Source: AWTP1-13 sp963832445
GTDB taxonomy: Bacteria; Pseudomonadota; Alphaproteobacteria; Rhizobiales; Hyphomicrobiaceae
Assembly: GCA_963832445.1 (NCBI GenBank)
Contig: CAWHUM010000011.1
Coordinates: forward strand, 124,001 to 188,000
Direction of reading: 5' to 3'
DNA length: 64,000 nucleotides
Under the pieces are notes generated by a model. That model worked only from the letters and a program-made list of their open reading frames with translations. It ran no database searches and was not told where the DNA came from. A program made the translations under genes and the position numbers. Below, piece after piece: positions 35,126-43,734 of the stretch. Every line of letters begins with the position of its first letter. The first letter of the stretch is position 1.

Positions 35126-36260
35126 ATGCCTGCCAACGGCGAGTTGGGGAACGAGTACGCGCTGACGGATGAGGAGCTGAACCAAGTCCGCTCCTACCGC
35201 GAGCGCTATGACGTCGAGCCCAGCGATGTGCGTGCCATCGGCATGCCGCCCGACGGCCTGTCGGCGGAAGAGCTGGCCGGCATCCTCGATGATGAAATCC
35301 GCGGCATGATCTCGTCGCAGGCCCGCGAGCTGGTCATCACCCAGGAGATCGGCAGCCGGGCCGCTTACGACCGCAGGTACAAGCACCCCGAGTGGCCTGG
35401 CGCGCAGTCGGGCGTCACCATCGGCCTCGGCTACGATATCGGGCAGTCGGGGCTCGAGGACTTCACGCACTCGTGGAAGGACAAGCTGCCGGCGGAAGCG
35501 TTCGAGCGCCTGGCGCAGACGGTGGGCGTAGTCGGCCCGGCGGCACGAGGCCTGCCCCGCACGCTGCAAGACATCGAAGTGCCGTGGGACGCGGCGGAAG
35601 AGGTGTTCACCAACTTCACCGCCCCTAAATATGCGAGGTTGGTGTTGCGGAATCTAGCCAACGCCAGAGAGCTGCATCCCCACTCGTTCGGTGCGCTGTT
35701 CTCGCTCGTCTACAATCGCGGCGCCTCATTCGGTAGTTCCGGCGAACGCTACCGCGAGATGCGCAACATCCGCACCCACATGCACGAGCGGAAATTCGAC
35801 CAGGTGCCGGAAGAGTTCCGAGCGATGAAGCGGCTGTGGGAGGGGCAGGGCGTGCCCGGGCTGCTCAAGCGCCGCGATCTGGAAGCGGCGCTGTTCGTCA
35901 AGGGGCTGACCGCGCCGCCGATCCTTGCCGTCGCACCGCCCCCGGCGCCTACGCCTGCGCCTCAGCCCGCGCCGGTCGCCGTGCCACAGCCGCAGGCCGA
36001 GCCCGCCCCCGCCGTCGTTGCGGCTCCCGCGCCCGTACCTGCCGCCGCGCCGGCCGATCTTACCGGACCGGCGCCGCAGCCGGCCCCCGAGCCTGCTCGC
36101 GGTGCCGCGCGCACCCTGCGTCGCAGCCTGCGCATCGCGCCCGAGGCGGACGAGGACTGGATCACGCTGGAGCGGGGGGTAGAGCGCGGGCTCGAGGCGC
36201 CGGCGCCAACGCGCGGGGGGCCCAACTACACGGCCGACGATGTCAGCTGGAGCTCCCGAC
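35126..36260 (+). CDS. Lysozyme-like N-terminal part of a giant caspase-domain protein (frame changes near 36,250)
   Basis: This frame begins MPANGELGNEYALTDEELNQ and carries a lysozyme-like domain from about residue 65 to 270: LVITQEIGSRAAYDRRYKHP with a candidate catalytic Glu, WPGAQSGVTIGLGYDIGQSG, and FGALFSLVYNRGASFGSSG. A Pro/Ala/Gln linker follows (35,930-36,100), then LRIAPEADEDWITLERGVER. Near 36,250 the family-like sequence jumps one frame; the original frame continues as low-complexity nonsense to 36,862. Removing one base joins it to the caspase part for one protein of about 1,265 residues. A GTG at 35,090 is an alternative start. A separate gene ending here is the less likely reading. 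Confidence 0.75.
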
Positions 36261-38924
36261 GACAAGAACCCCGAGTACCGCCATTTCGACAAGACGCTGG
36301 CCGACCGGGAGTTTTCGTTCACGGCCAAAGACCTCGAGCTCATCATCAGCGCCAGCGGCTTCCAGCCCACGCACGAGAACGGCGTGATCCTGTTCGGCCT
36401 GCGCGGGGTGGAACTCCTCGGGGGCTCGAGCCAGATCAACAGCGATGCACTGCGCCTCAGGGATGCGCGGCCCGACCATCGCGCGTTCCGCTGCGTCATC
36501 GGCGCCTACCACGTCGGCCGCCAGCAGCTGTCGGGCTTCATCGGCTCGACGGTGCCCAACAACGGCTCGGTCTTTACGAACTGGGCCCGGCACGCGAGCG
36601 GCGGACCGCCCTACGGCAACATGCTGCTGTCGGGATGCTACCGCTACAAGGTCGGCACGCACGTCGGCGGCGTCGAGGTGCCCGGCGCCTTCAGGCTGCA
36701 GGAGGACGACGAGGTCGTCGTGCTGCGCAGCAACCTGGACGTGGCCTACGACACACAGGACCATTGGGACCCGTGCGTGCCGCACGACAATCTGCACCCC
36801 TCCTTCCGCAACATGAGCTTCTCCTCGGCCGGGTGCCAGACGGTGCGCGGCACCTACAATGAGGGCGAGCACATCGGCGAATGGGCACAGTTCCGCAAGG
36901 CGGTCGGGCTCGGCACTAGCGACAACGGCAAGCGCTTCGACTACGTGCTCGTCACGGGGCTCGAAGCGGCAATCGCTGCCAAGGTGCGGACGCAAAACAT
37001 CGCCGATCCGGCGGCGATCCAGGCTCGTCTGGCGCGCATCCGGTACGGTTCGCAAGGCGACGTCGTGAAGCGCCTGCAGAAAGCGCTCGGGCGGCCGGAA
37101 ACGGGCTTCTTCAATGCCGACGACAAGGTCGCGCTTGCCGTGCTGCAGCGCGAGAAGCTCGGCTTCGCCGACGGCGTCTACGCGCCCGAAATGGATGCCA
37201 AGCTCGCCTTCAACGTGTTCACGGCCCCCGTAGAGGTCGCCGTCGTGGACACACGCTCAGTGGCCCCGACCACCCGCGTCGCCCTCGTCATCGGCAACGG
37301 TGCCTACCAGAACCCCGGCGCGCGCTTAATCAATCCCCCCAATGATGCGCGTGTCGTCAGCGCCGAGCTTGAGAAGCTCGGGTTCCGGGTGAATCTGGTA
37401 GTCGACAAGACCAGAGAGGAGATGAGCGAGGCCATCAGCCTGTTCGTCGACAGGATGCAGAGCAGCGATGTCAACGCCGACACCGGGCTCGTCTTCTATG
37501 CCGGCCACGGCGTGCAGATCGACGGCGAGAACTACCTGCTGCCGACCAACGTCTCGGCCAGAAACGTGGTGTCACTGATCGACAGCTCGCTGCCGCTCAA
37601 CAACCTCATCCGCCAGCTCGAGCGAACCAAGAAGGCCGGCCTGATCTTCCTCGATTGCTGTCGCAACAATCCGTTCCCGGCAGCGACGCGCTCGCTCGGC
37701 GGCGGACTTGCCAAGATCGACGCGCCCGCCGGCACTTTCATCGCCTTCTCGACGGCGCCTGGCGCCGTAGCCCTCGACGGTGAGGATACGCCGAACAGCC
37801 CGTTCACGTCGTCCCTGATCACGCACCTCCCAGCGGCCGGCATCAACATTTCGCAGATGATGATCAGGGTGCGCCGGGACGTGTTCGAGAAGTCCAAGGG
37901 GCAACAGATGCCGTGGGACAGCTCGTCCCTGCTCGTAGACTTCGCCTTCGCTCCGACCACGACCACACGGTCTGCGCATCTCGCGCCAATGTCGCCCGAG
38001 GACGTGGACAAGAAGCGGCGCGAGGCGGCGGCGCAGACGGAGGCCGAGGCCTGGGAGCTGACCAGCCAGAGCAACAGCGAGCAGCTGCTGCGCAGCTTCA
38101 TGACCACCTATCCCTACAGCCGGCATCGGGGCGAGGCGGCGCGGCGGCTCAGGCGGTTGCAGACGATGAGCCGCGTGTACGGGGCCTCCAAGGTTGCCGC
38201 CGCCCTCGTGGTGGTTGTGTTCCTGCTTGCGGTCATGCAATGGGCTCGGCTGGCGCAGACCAAAATGGAGCGCACTGATCTCGTCGGCGGTGACGTTGGT
38301 GTGATCCTGTCGGAGCTGAACATTAATCCCTTCGACACCACGCTGTGGTGGTGCCAGATGCGCTGCGTCTTCGGGTTCTGGTGGTGCAAGGCCTATAGCT
38401 ACGACCACAGGGCGAGACTGTGCTACATCAAGGACGACGTCCTCTTCCAGCAGCCTGTGCCGCCTGATGAGGCTGAGGTCACGTCGGCCTATCTGTGGGG
38501 GAACAAAGCGCCCCAGCTGACGCCCTTCGTCATTTACTGGGACGTGATGTTCGAAAGCGGCAATGCGATCCAGCCGAACGGCGAGCCCGCGCCGGTTGCG
38601 ATCGTGCCCAAAACCCCGGAAGAAGGAGAGTTTGGGGCCGACTACAACGCCTGGGGCCCGGATGTGAGCGCGGTTGAGTTGCCGGGCACACACAATCCGG
38701 GGATTGCCTGTCAGCGGCGCTGCCTGGATCAGGAGAGGTGCGTTGGCTTCACCTACAATACGCTGGCCAGGCGCTGCAAGCTGTTCAGCTGGATCCGGCA
38801 GGATGATCAAGGCGACCCGCGGGTAGTGACGCTGCCGCACTACATGCAGCCTGACGAGAATTCGAGAATGACGCTTATCGTGCCTATGGTGATCAGCGGC
38901 TTCTACAAGGCGCGCAACAAATAG
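36240..38924 (+). CDS. Caspase-like (peptidase C14) protein with PG-binding, TM and PAN-type domains
   Basis: Numbering from 36,240: a domain of unknown type (about 25-240; VLRSNLDVAYDTQDHWDPC) is followed by a peptidoglycan-binding domain 1 (about 266-320; RYGSQGDVVKRLQKALGRPE). The caspase domain spans about 345-580, with RVALVIGNGAYQNPGARLIN, catalytic His in VFYAGHGVQIDGENYLLP (about 420) and catalytic Cys in LIFLDCCRNNPFP (about 470). A transmembrane helix follows (about 650; VAAALVVVVFLLAVMQWA), then two Cys-rich PAN/Apple-like modules (CQMRCVFGFWWCKAYSYDHR; CQRRCLDQERCVGFTYNTLA). ATG 36,240 lacks a ribosome site, so this is probably the C-terminal part of the upstream frame. Protease activity is predicted, and the domain order would put lysozyme and PAN modules on opposite sides of one helix. 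Confidence 0.85.
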   Translation: MSAGAPDDKNPEYRHFDKTLADREFSFTAKDLELIISASGFQPTHENGVILFGLRGVELLGGSSQINSDALRLRDARPDHRAFRCVIGAYHVGRQQLSGFIGSTVPNNGSVFTNWARHASGGPPYGNMLLSGCYRYKVGTHVGGVEVPGAFRLQEDDEVVVLRSNLDVAYDTQDHWDPCVPHDNLHPSFRNMSFSSAGCQTVRGTYNEGEHIGEWAQFRKAVGLGTSDNGKRFDYVLVTGLEAAIAAKVRTQNIADPAAIQARLARIRYGSQGDVVKRLQKALGRPETGFFNADDKVALAVLQREKLGFADGVYAPEMDAKLAFNVFTAPVEVAVVDTRSVAPTTRVALVIGNGAYQNPGARLINPPNDARVVSAELEKLGFRVNLVVDKTREEMSEAISLFVDRMQSSDVNADTGLVFYAGHGVQIDGENYLLPTNVSARNVVSLIDSSLPLNNLIRQLERTKKAGLIFLDCCRNNPFPAATRSLGGGLAKIDAPAGTFIAFSTAPGAVALDGEDTPNSPFTSSLITHLPAAGINISQMMIRVRRDVFEKSKGQQMPWDSSSLLVDFAFAPTTTTRSAHLAPMSPEDVDKKRREAAAQTEAEAWELTSQSNSEQLLRSFMTTYPYSRHRGEAARRLRRLQTMSRVYGASKVAAALVVVVFLLAVMQWARLAQTKMERTDLVGGDVGVILSELNINPFDTTLWWCQMRCVFGFWWCKAYSYDHRARLCYIKDDVLFQQPVPPDEAEVTSAYLWGNKAPQLTPFVIYWDVMFESGNAIQPNGEPAPVAIVPKTPEEGEFGADYNAWGPDVSAVELPGTHNPGIACQRRCLDQERCVGFTYNTLARRCKLFSWIRQDDQGDPRVVTLPHYMQPDENSRMTLIVPMVISGFYKARNK

Positions 38925-38925
38925 T

Positions 38926-39001
38926 TGGCGGTCCTGACGGGACTCGAACCCGCGACCTTCGACCTGACAAGCCGTCGCTCTTGCCGCTGAGCTACAGGAC
39001 C
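38926..39001 (-). tRNA. tRNA-Asp (anticodon GTC)
   Basis: The minus strand folds as a 76-nt tRNA including an encoded CCA (38926-38928). Acceptor arms GGTCCTG and CAGGACC pair perfectly, D-stem is GCTC/GAGC, and the T-arm is GCGGG-TTCGAGT-CCCGT. The anticodon loop TTGTCAG gives GTC at 38966-38968. The discriminator is G, as expected for Asp. The anticodon stem has one mismatch (27 A with 43 A). The CCA end is 1 bp from the stop codon of the caspase gene. Confidence 0.88.
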
Positions 39002-39020
39002 GGCAGGCAGCCCGCGGCGC

Positions 39021-39227
39021 TCACGCCGTGGGCATGCCCTTGCGATCGATGCGCTGCTTCTCCTGCAGCCACTCGGCATCGAGCGGCGGCTGATAGACCG
39101 CCGCAACGCGCCAGAGCCCGCCGTGCTCGGGGACTTCGACGCGCGCGCCGAGCTTGGCGCCGCGCGCCTCGATCCAGCCGATGGTGGTGATTCCGCCTTG
39201 CTGCAATTGGCATTGATAGAACCGCAT
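39021..39227 (-). CDS. Small conserved hypothetical protein
   Basis: A 68-residue protein, MRFYQCQLQQGGITTIGWIE then RGAKLGARVEVPEHGGLWRV and a charged tail EKQRIDRKGMPTA. It looks like a single small beta-rich domain without membrane segment. AAAGGAG lies 8 bases before the ATG at 39227, a strong ribosome site, and the longer upstream frame has none. Proteins of this form occur in other alphaproteobacteria; function unknown. It lies just upstream of tRNA-Asp on the same strand. Confidence 0.7.
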   Translation of the reverse strand: MRFYQCQLQQGGITTIGWIEARGAKLGARVEVPEHGGLWRVAAVYQPPLDAEWLQEKQRIDRKGMPTA

Positions 39228-39530
39228 GTGCTGCTCCTTTTGCGTGTGGGCTCGGAGTTGCGTTGGCGCGGGCGCGCTCGCCCGGCGATCCAAGCATCGA
39301 TGTTCGAGAGTGGGAGTGGGCTGGCCGTGACGGCCTCGGCTCAATAGCCGGCTGCCGTCAGCGACGATCTCGCTGGCGCGGGAAAAAGAGCAGGCGATGT
39401 TCAACGGTGCGCAGCATGGCGCACTACATGATGCGCGAATGTGGCGCCGTCAAGGTTGAGGGTGATCCGGGACGACAGGTGGCCTGATCCGTCGCTCCCG
39501 CAGCATCTGCGGGCAAGTTGGGATGGCCGC
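39228..39530. other. Gene-free gap
   Basis: About 300 bp with no convincing coding frame, RNA gene or known repeat. It separates the 68-residue gene from a possible small membrane protein gene. Confidence 0.35.
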
Positions 39531-39719
39531 TCACCCCAAAGTGCGGGGCCAAAAGAGGAGCAGCAATACAATTGCCCAAACGATGCCCCAGCTCACCCAA
39601 GTGATGTTGGGGTGAGCCGCCTGCCATTCCAGGATTCGCTTGTGAAAGGTCACACACCGCCCCCACGTACCTGTGGCTTTTCTCACCGCATGTCGGGTGA
39701 CGACATTGACCTGCGTCAA
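39531..39719 (-). CDS. Possible small single-pass membrane protein
   Basis: A 62-residue frame with a basic/aromatic N-terminal half (WGRCVTFHKRILEWQAAHPN) and one clear transmembrane helix near the C-terminus (ITWVSWGIVWAIVLLLLFWP). I see no family. It is divergent from the following membrane-protein gene. A weak ribosome site leaves doubt; the hydrophobic helix is the main argument that it is real. Confidence 0.4.
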   Translation of the reverse strand: MTQVNVVTRHAVRKATGTWGRCVTFHKRILEWQAAHPNITWVSWGIVWAIVLLLLFWPRTLG

Positions 39720-39772
39720 TCGCGTTTGGCGCTCGGGGCTGCTGATCGCGTTCGAGGCCGAGTGCCGGTCGC

Positions 39773-40354
39773 TTGACCATCGTCAAAGCGGACACCGCGT
39801 GCGCCACTACCGAGGTGCCAATCGCGTGCGGGACGAAGCAGGGGGTGTCGGCCGTGGTCTTATCAAAGCAGTTTTGGAGAGTGCTCGTCAGGCCAGCGGT
39901 CCTGCCGTTCTTCGTTCTGGCCATGGTCGATGGCGGGCTTACAGTCTACGGCACGTCCAGGGCGCTCGGCGGCCCCCTCGCCACGTCACTCATCGTCGGC
40001 TTGATTGTCGGCTGCGGTGTTCTGATCACGCTCCTGTCCACGTTCGACATTTGGGGGAGCTGGCATCCCGTCCTGCGGGAGTCCCCGGTCATGACTCAGC
40101 TCTTGCGGGGCCTCTGGGTGGTCGTATTCCTGTACGATTGGGCGACCTCGATGGTCGGCATCCTCGAGCTTGCCGCGCTCGACAACGAACCATTCAAGTT
40201 CTTGGATGGTCTCCCGCAGACCATCAGCCACAACTGGGCCTGGCTAATGCGGTTTGCCGCGGTGATGGTGGCGGGCCTTGTCGTCTGCGGGTCCACCCTC
40301 GTGGTGTCATTCATGGCCTACAACGAGCGGCGGGAAGACATGGGAGAAAGATGA
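39773..40354 (+). CDS. Hypothetical membrane protein
   Basis: A 193-residue protein with about four transmembrane segments (VLPFFVLAMVDGGLTVYG, SLIVGLIVGCGVLITLLSTF, LLRGLWVVVFLYDWATSMVG and FAAVMVAGLVVCGSTLVVSF) and a short polar C-terminus. I do not recognise a family. The start is uncertain; an internal TTG or GTG near residue 28 is possible. Base composition is lower in GC than in the core genes around it, consistent with the accessory stretch that begins near 30.4 kb. Confidence 0.6.
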   Translation: MTIVKADTACATTEVPIACGTKQGVSAVVLSKQFWRVLVRPAVLPFFVLAMVDGGLTVYGTSRALGGPLATSLIVGLIVGCGVLITLLSTFDIWGSWHPVLRESPVMTQLLRGLWVVVFLYDWATSMVGILELAALDNEPFKFLDGLPQTISHNWAWLMRFAAVMVAGLVVCGSTLVVSFMAYNERREDMGER

Positions 40355-40424
40355 CTGCCTACTTACCCATGCTTGCACTACTAACAGGCTTGGAGGGCCT
40401 TACTTGGCGCACACGAGAGACGGC

Positions 40425-41585
40425 CTAGCTCGCGGCCCAATCCACGACACGGCCGAGGAAGCCCAAGCACTTTTCGATCTCTGCGACCTCGACGAACTCA
40501 TTGGGCGTATGCGCCTGGGCGATATCGCCCGGGCCGATCACGACGGACGGTGCGCCGCCTTTCTGGAACAGGCTGGCCTCCGTGGCGTAGCAGACGGCAA
40601 AGGTGTCGTTCTGCTGGGCAAGCTTCTGGGTCAGGGTCACGATGCCGGACTTGGGATCGGCAAGGAACGCCGGCACCTCGTTGACGATGTCGATGGCAAT
40701 CGAGGTCTCGGGCGCGGCGCGCTGCATCTCGGGCAGGCAGTGCTCGGCGGCGAAGGTGCGCAGGCGCTTGTCCAGCTCCATGCCATCGAAGCCCGGCAGC
40801 CGGCGGATCTCCCAGCCGAAACTACACGGCACCGGCACGATGTTGGAGGCCGTGCCGCCGGAGATCTCGGTCACCTGCAGGGTGGTGTAGGGTGGATCGA
40901 AGCGAGTGTCGGGCGGCAGCGCCTTCAGCTCCTCCTCCATGCGCTCTAGCTCGCCCAGCAGGCGCCCGGCATAGGTGATGGCGTTGACGCCCAGGTGCGG
41001 CATGCTCGAATGCGCCGCCTTGCCGACGAGCGCCACCTTCCAGCGCACCGGGCCCTTGTGCGCGTCGACCACGGTCATGCTGGTCGGCTCGCCGACGAGC
41101 ACCATGCGCGGCATCTGCAGCGCCTTGCCGAACTCGGCGATCATGGGCCGCACGCCGGTGCAGCCCACCTCCTCGTCGTAGGAGAAGGCGATGTGGATGG
41201 GCACCCTGAGCGTGCGCGAAGTGAACGCCGGCACCAGCGCCAGCACGCAGGCGAGGAAGCCTTTCATGTCGCAGGTGCCGCGGCCATAGAGCCGGCCGTC
41301 GCGCTCGACCATCGAGAAGGGATCGCTGTCCCAGGCCTGGCCCGCCACCGGCACCACGTCGGTGTGGCCCGACAGCGCGATGCCGCCGAGCCCGGCGGGG
41401 CCGATGGTGGCGAACAGGGAAGCCTTCTGCCAGTCCGCGGTCGGCACGCGCTGGCTGGCGACGCCGTGGCTGCGCAGATATTCCTCGACGAACTCGATGA
41501 GGGGGATGTTGGACTTGTAGCTGGTGGTGTCGAAGGCGACGAGCCGGGCCAGCAGCTCCTTCGCAGTGGCGAGCTCAACGCTCAT
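40425..41585 (-). CDS. argE: Acetylornithine deacetylase
   Basis: ArgE removes the acetyl group from N2-acetylornithine in arginine synthesis; it is a dinuclear-zinc M20 peptidase-fold enzyme of 386 residues. Zinc ligands and catalytic residues are visible in LSGHTDVVPVAG, YGRGTCDMKGFLACVLALV, and SYDEEVGCTGVRPMI, with the dimerisation-domain His in GKAAHSSMPHLGVNAI. The C-terminal zinc His is in AQAHTPNEFVEV. ATG 41585 (MSVELATAKELL) has AAGGATGAG upstream; the frame is open further but reads antisense to apaG. It follows apaG on the same strand. Confidence 0.93.
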   Translation of the reverse strand: MSVELATAKELLARLVAFDTTSYKSNIPLIEFVEEYLRSHGVASQRVPTADWQKASLFATIGPAGLGGIALSGHTDVVPVAGQAWDSDPFSMVERDGRLYGRGTCDMKGFLACVLALVPAFTSRTLRVPIHIAFSYDEEVGCTGVRPMIAEFGKALQMPRMVLVGEPTSMTVVDAHKGPVRWKVALVGKAAHSSMPHLGVNAITYAGRLLGELERMEEELKALPPDTRFDPPYTTLQVTEISGGTASNIVPVPCSFGWEIRRLPGFDGMELDKRLRTFAAEHCLPEMQRAAPETSIAIDIVNEVPAFLADPKSGIVTLTQKLAQQNDTFAVCYATEASLFQKGGAPSVVIGPGDIAQAHTPNEFVEVAEIEKCLGFLGRVVDWAAS

Positions 41586-41593
41586 CTCATCCT

Positions 41594-41986
41594 TCAATTC
41601 ACGCTGCGGGTCGTATGCGGGATGTCGAGGGAGAACGCCGGGATCGCCACCTCGATGCGCCCGCCGTCCTCGGTCGTCATCTGGTAGCTGCCGACCATGA
41701 TGCCCGACGCCGTGCCGAGCGGACAGCCGGAGGTGTAGCGGAACGAGGCGCCAGGTTCCAGCACCGGAGTCTTGCCGACGACGCCCGGCCCGCGCACCTC
41801 CTCGGTCCGCCCCGTCGCGTCGGTGATGCGCCAGTGCCGGGTGCGCAGCTGCACGGTCTCGCTGCCTTCGTTGATGATATCGATGGTGTAGGCCCAGACG
41901 TATTGGCTCTCGTCCGGAGAAGACTCCTCCTCCAGATATTGGGGCGTGACGCGAACACGTATGCCTTGGGTCACGGCTTCGTACAT
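41594..41986 (-). CDS. apaG: ApaG family protein (DUF525)
   Basis: A 130-residue single-domain beta-sandwich protein. It starts MYEAVTQGIRVRVTPQYLEE and has YVWAYTIDIINEGSETVQLR, TRHWRITDATGRTEEVRGPG and VVGKTPVLEPGASFRYTSGC, followed by GSYQMTTEDGG. Normal length for ApaG. It was linked to cobalt/magnesium resistance in enterobacteria, but the molecular role is not settled. It sits 30 bp downstream of metZ, a neighbourhood seen in other alphaproteobacteria, and 8 bp before argE. Confidence 0.95.
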   Translation of the reverse strand: MYEAVTQGIRVRVTPQYLEEESSPDESQYVWAYTIDIINEGSETVQLRTRHWRITDATGRTEEVRGPGVVGKTPVLEPGASFRYTSGCPLGTASGIMVGSYQMTTEDGGRIEVAIPAFSLDIPHTTRSVN

Positions 41987-42016
41987 GGGATCGCGCCGAA
42001 ATCGCTGACAGCACCT

Positions 42017-43261
42017 TCAGCGGATTTTAGAGGCGGCGAGCGCGCGGTCAATGTCGGCGGCGAGATCGGCATAGGCCTCGAGCCCGACCGACAGCCTGAG
42101 CATGCCATCCGTGATGCCAAGCTCCGCCCGCGCCTCGGGCTTGAGGCGCTGGTGGGTGGTGGTGGCGGGGTGCGTGATCAGGCTCTTGGCGTCGCCCAGG
42201 TTGTTGGAAATGCGGATCAGCTTCAGCGTGTTGAGGAAGCGGAAGGCAGCGGCCTTGCCGCCATCGATCTCGAAGGTCACGACCTGCCCCGGGCCCGACA
42301 TCTGCCGCTTGGCGAGCGCGGCCTGGGAAAAGTCGGGCCGCCCGCAAAACAGCACCCGCACGATGCCCGGTTGCGCGGCGATATGGTCGGCGATCCGCGC
42401 CGCGGTCTCGCATTGCGCCTTGACGCGCAAGGGCAGCGTCTCCAGGCCCTTGAGCATCACCCAGGCGTTGAAGGGGCTCATGGCGGGGCCCGTTTGGCGC
42501 AGGAAGGTGTGCAGGTGGTCCTTGAGGAACTGCTGCGAGCACAGGATGACGCCCCCGAGACACCGGCCCTGGCCGTCGATGTGCTTGGTGGCGGAGTAGA
42601 CCACCACGTCGGCGCCGAGCTTCAGCGGTTTCTGCAGCAGCGGCGTCGCGAACACGTTGTCGACGATGGCGATGGCACCGGCCGCATGCGCGATCTCGCT
42701 CACCGCGGCGATGTCGACGAGGTCGAGGGTCGGGTTGGCCGGGGTCTCGAAGAAGAAGGCTTTGGTGTTCTTGCGCACCGCCCGCTGCCAGGCCGGTGTG
42801 TCGCGTCCGTCGACGAGGGTGCACTCGATGCCGAAGCGCGGACACAGGTCTTGGGCGACGTACAGGCACGAGCCGAACATGGCGCGCGCGGCGACGATAT
42901 GGTCGCCGGCCTTTAGGAAGCAAAGAAGGGCAGAGGTGACCGCCGCCATGCCGGTGGCGGTGGCGCGGGAGGCCTCCGCACCTTCAAGCAGCCGCATGCG
43001 CTCCTCGAACATGGCGGTGGTGGGGTTGGAGAAGCGCGAGTAGATGAAGCCCGGGTCCTCGTCCTTGAAGCGGGCCTCCGCCTGCTCGGCGGTGTCGTAG
43101 ACGAAGGACTGGGTGAGGAACAACGCCTCCGACGTCTCGCCGAAGGACGAGCGCAGCGTGCCGCCGTGCACCAGCAGCGTCTCGGGCGCCCACGCTTCAT
43201 GAGTAGGGCCGGGCACGCCAGGTTGGCCAGGTTGGCCAGGTTGGATTGGTTTATCGGTCAT
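42017..43261 (-). CDS. metZ: O-succinylhomoserine sulfhydrylase
   Basis: MetZ makes homocysteine from O-succinylhomoserine and sulfide with PLP; it has 414 residues. The PLP Lys lies in VVYSATKHIDGQGRCLGGVI. Other family stretches are GFIYSRFSNPTTAMFEERM, LEGAEASRATATGMAAV, FFFETPANPTLDLVDIAA, IVDNVFATPLLQKPLKLGAD and RISNNLGDAKSLITHPATTT. A short GQPGQPG repeat lies after the start ATG at 43261. A SAM-II riboswitch about 100 bp upstream on the same strand implies repression when S-adenosylmethionine is plentiful. Confidence 0.95.
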   Translation of the reverse strand: MTDKPIQPGQPGQPGVPGPTHEAWAPETLLVHGGTLRSSFGETSEALFLTQSFVYDTAEQAEARFKDEDPGFIYSRFSNPTTAMFEERMRLLEGAEASRATATGMAAVTSALLCFLKAGDHIVAARAMFGSCLYVAQDLCPRFGIECTLVDGRDTPAWQRAVRKNTKAFFFETPANPTLDLVDIAAVSEIAHAAGAIAIVDNVFATPLLQKPLKLGADVVVYSATKHIDGQGRCLGGVILCSQQFLKDHLHTFLRQTGPAMSPFNAWVMLKGLETLPLRVKAQCETAARIADHIAAQPGIVRVLFCGRPDFSQAALAKRQMSGPGQVVTFEIDGGKAAAFRFLNTLKLIRISNNLGDAKSLITHPATTTHQRLKPEARAELGITDGMLRLSVGLEAYADLAADIDRALAASKIR

Positions 43262-43361
43262 CGCGCATACTCCCCTGCCTGCCCCGACCGCAGGCAACAA
43301 AAAAACCGGCTCAACATACGCCCTTTTCGGAAGCCGGGCGCCTGCTGGTCGGTTCGTGCGC

Positions 43362-43418
43362 GCGGCCTTTTAGCGATTTCTTTTGCGTGGCTGCAAGCCG
43401 GCCGGCCAAATCACCACG
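43362..43418 (-). promoter_or_regulatory. SAM-II riboswitch (metA-type) in the metZ leader
   Basis: The minus strand reads GTGATTTGGCCGGCCGGCTT, then GCAGCCACGCAAAAGAAATC, then GCTAAAAGGCC. This matches the SAM-II pattern of TGATTT, a short GC stem, CTTGCAGCCACG and GCTAAA, followed by a pseudoknot strand (GGCC pairing with the first loop). It lies about 100 bases upstream of the metZ start and on its strand. SAM-II binding hides the ribosome site of met genes in alphaproteobacteria. Confidence 0.93.
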
Positions 43419-43567
43419 TAGTGGGCGTGGAATTACAGGGTGGAAGCGGGGGCGTCAAGTGAAAGGCGCCGGATCGGATTTGACGGGATTCTGTTAGTAA
43501 GGAAATGCCCTCCGATGAACGTGGGACGGGCACCGTGCTAATGTTCCCGTTCACACGGCTGCCTAGC

Positions 43568-43676
43568 TTGTCATGGTCGGGCTTGGCTCGGCCATCCGCC
43601 AGCTCTGCGCTTGCCGATTGCTGGATCCTCGGGACACCCGGAACTAGTCCGAGTGCAGGCAAGCCCGAGGATGACA
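43568..43676. repeat. REP-like palindrome pair (family B variant)
   Basis: GTCATGGTCGGGCTTGGCTC, with GGCCATCC, and the inverted GGATCCTCGGG...AAGCCCGAGGATGAC form two hairpins about 30 bp apart upstream of dcd. The ends GTCAT/ATGAC match the other family B pairs. Confidence 0.65.
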
Positions 43677-43734
43677 CCTGTGGCTTCTGTCGCGACAGAT
43701 CACCAGGTGGCACACACCTGCCTCGGGAGGGGCG

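Larger units (their letters stand above)
43262..43734. other. Divergent metZ/dcd intergenic region
   Basis: About 470 bp. The metZ-proximal part holds the SAM-II riboswitch (43,362-43,418) and the metZ leader; the dcd-proximal part holds an inverted REP-like pair (43,568-43,676). Both promoters must lie here. No coding frame is convincing. Confidence 0.6.

Noticed and set aside
43215..43250. Tandem GGTTGGCCA repeats near the metZ start, considered as a regulatory repeat
   Set aside because: They lie inside the coding region and encode the GQPGQPG stretch at the MetZ N-terminus.
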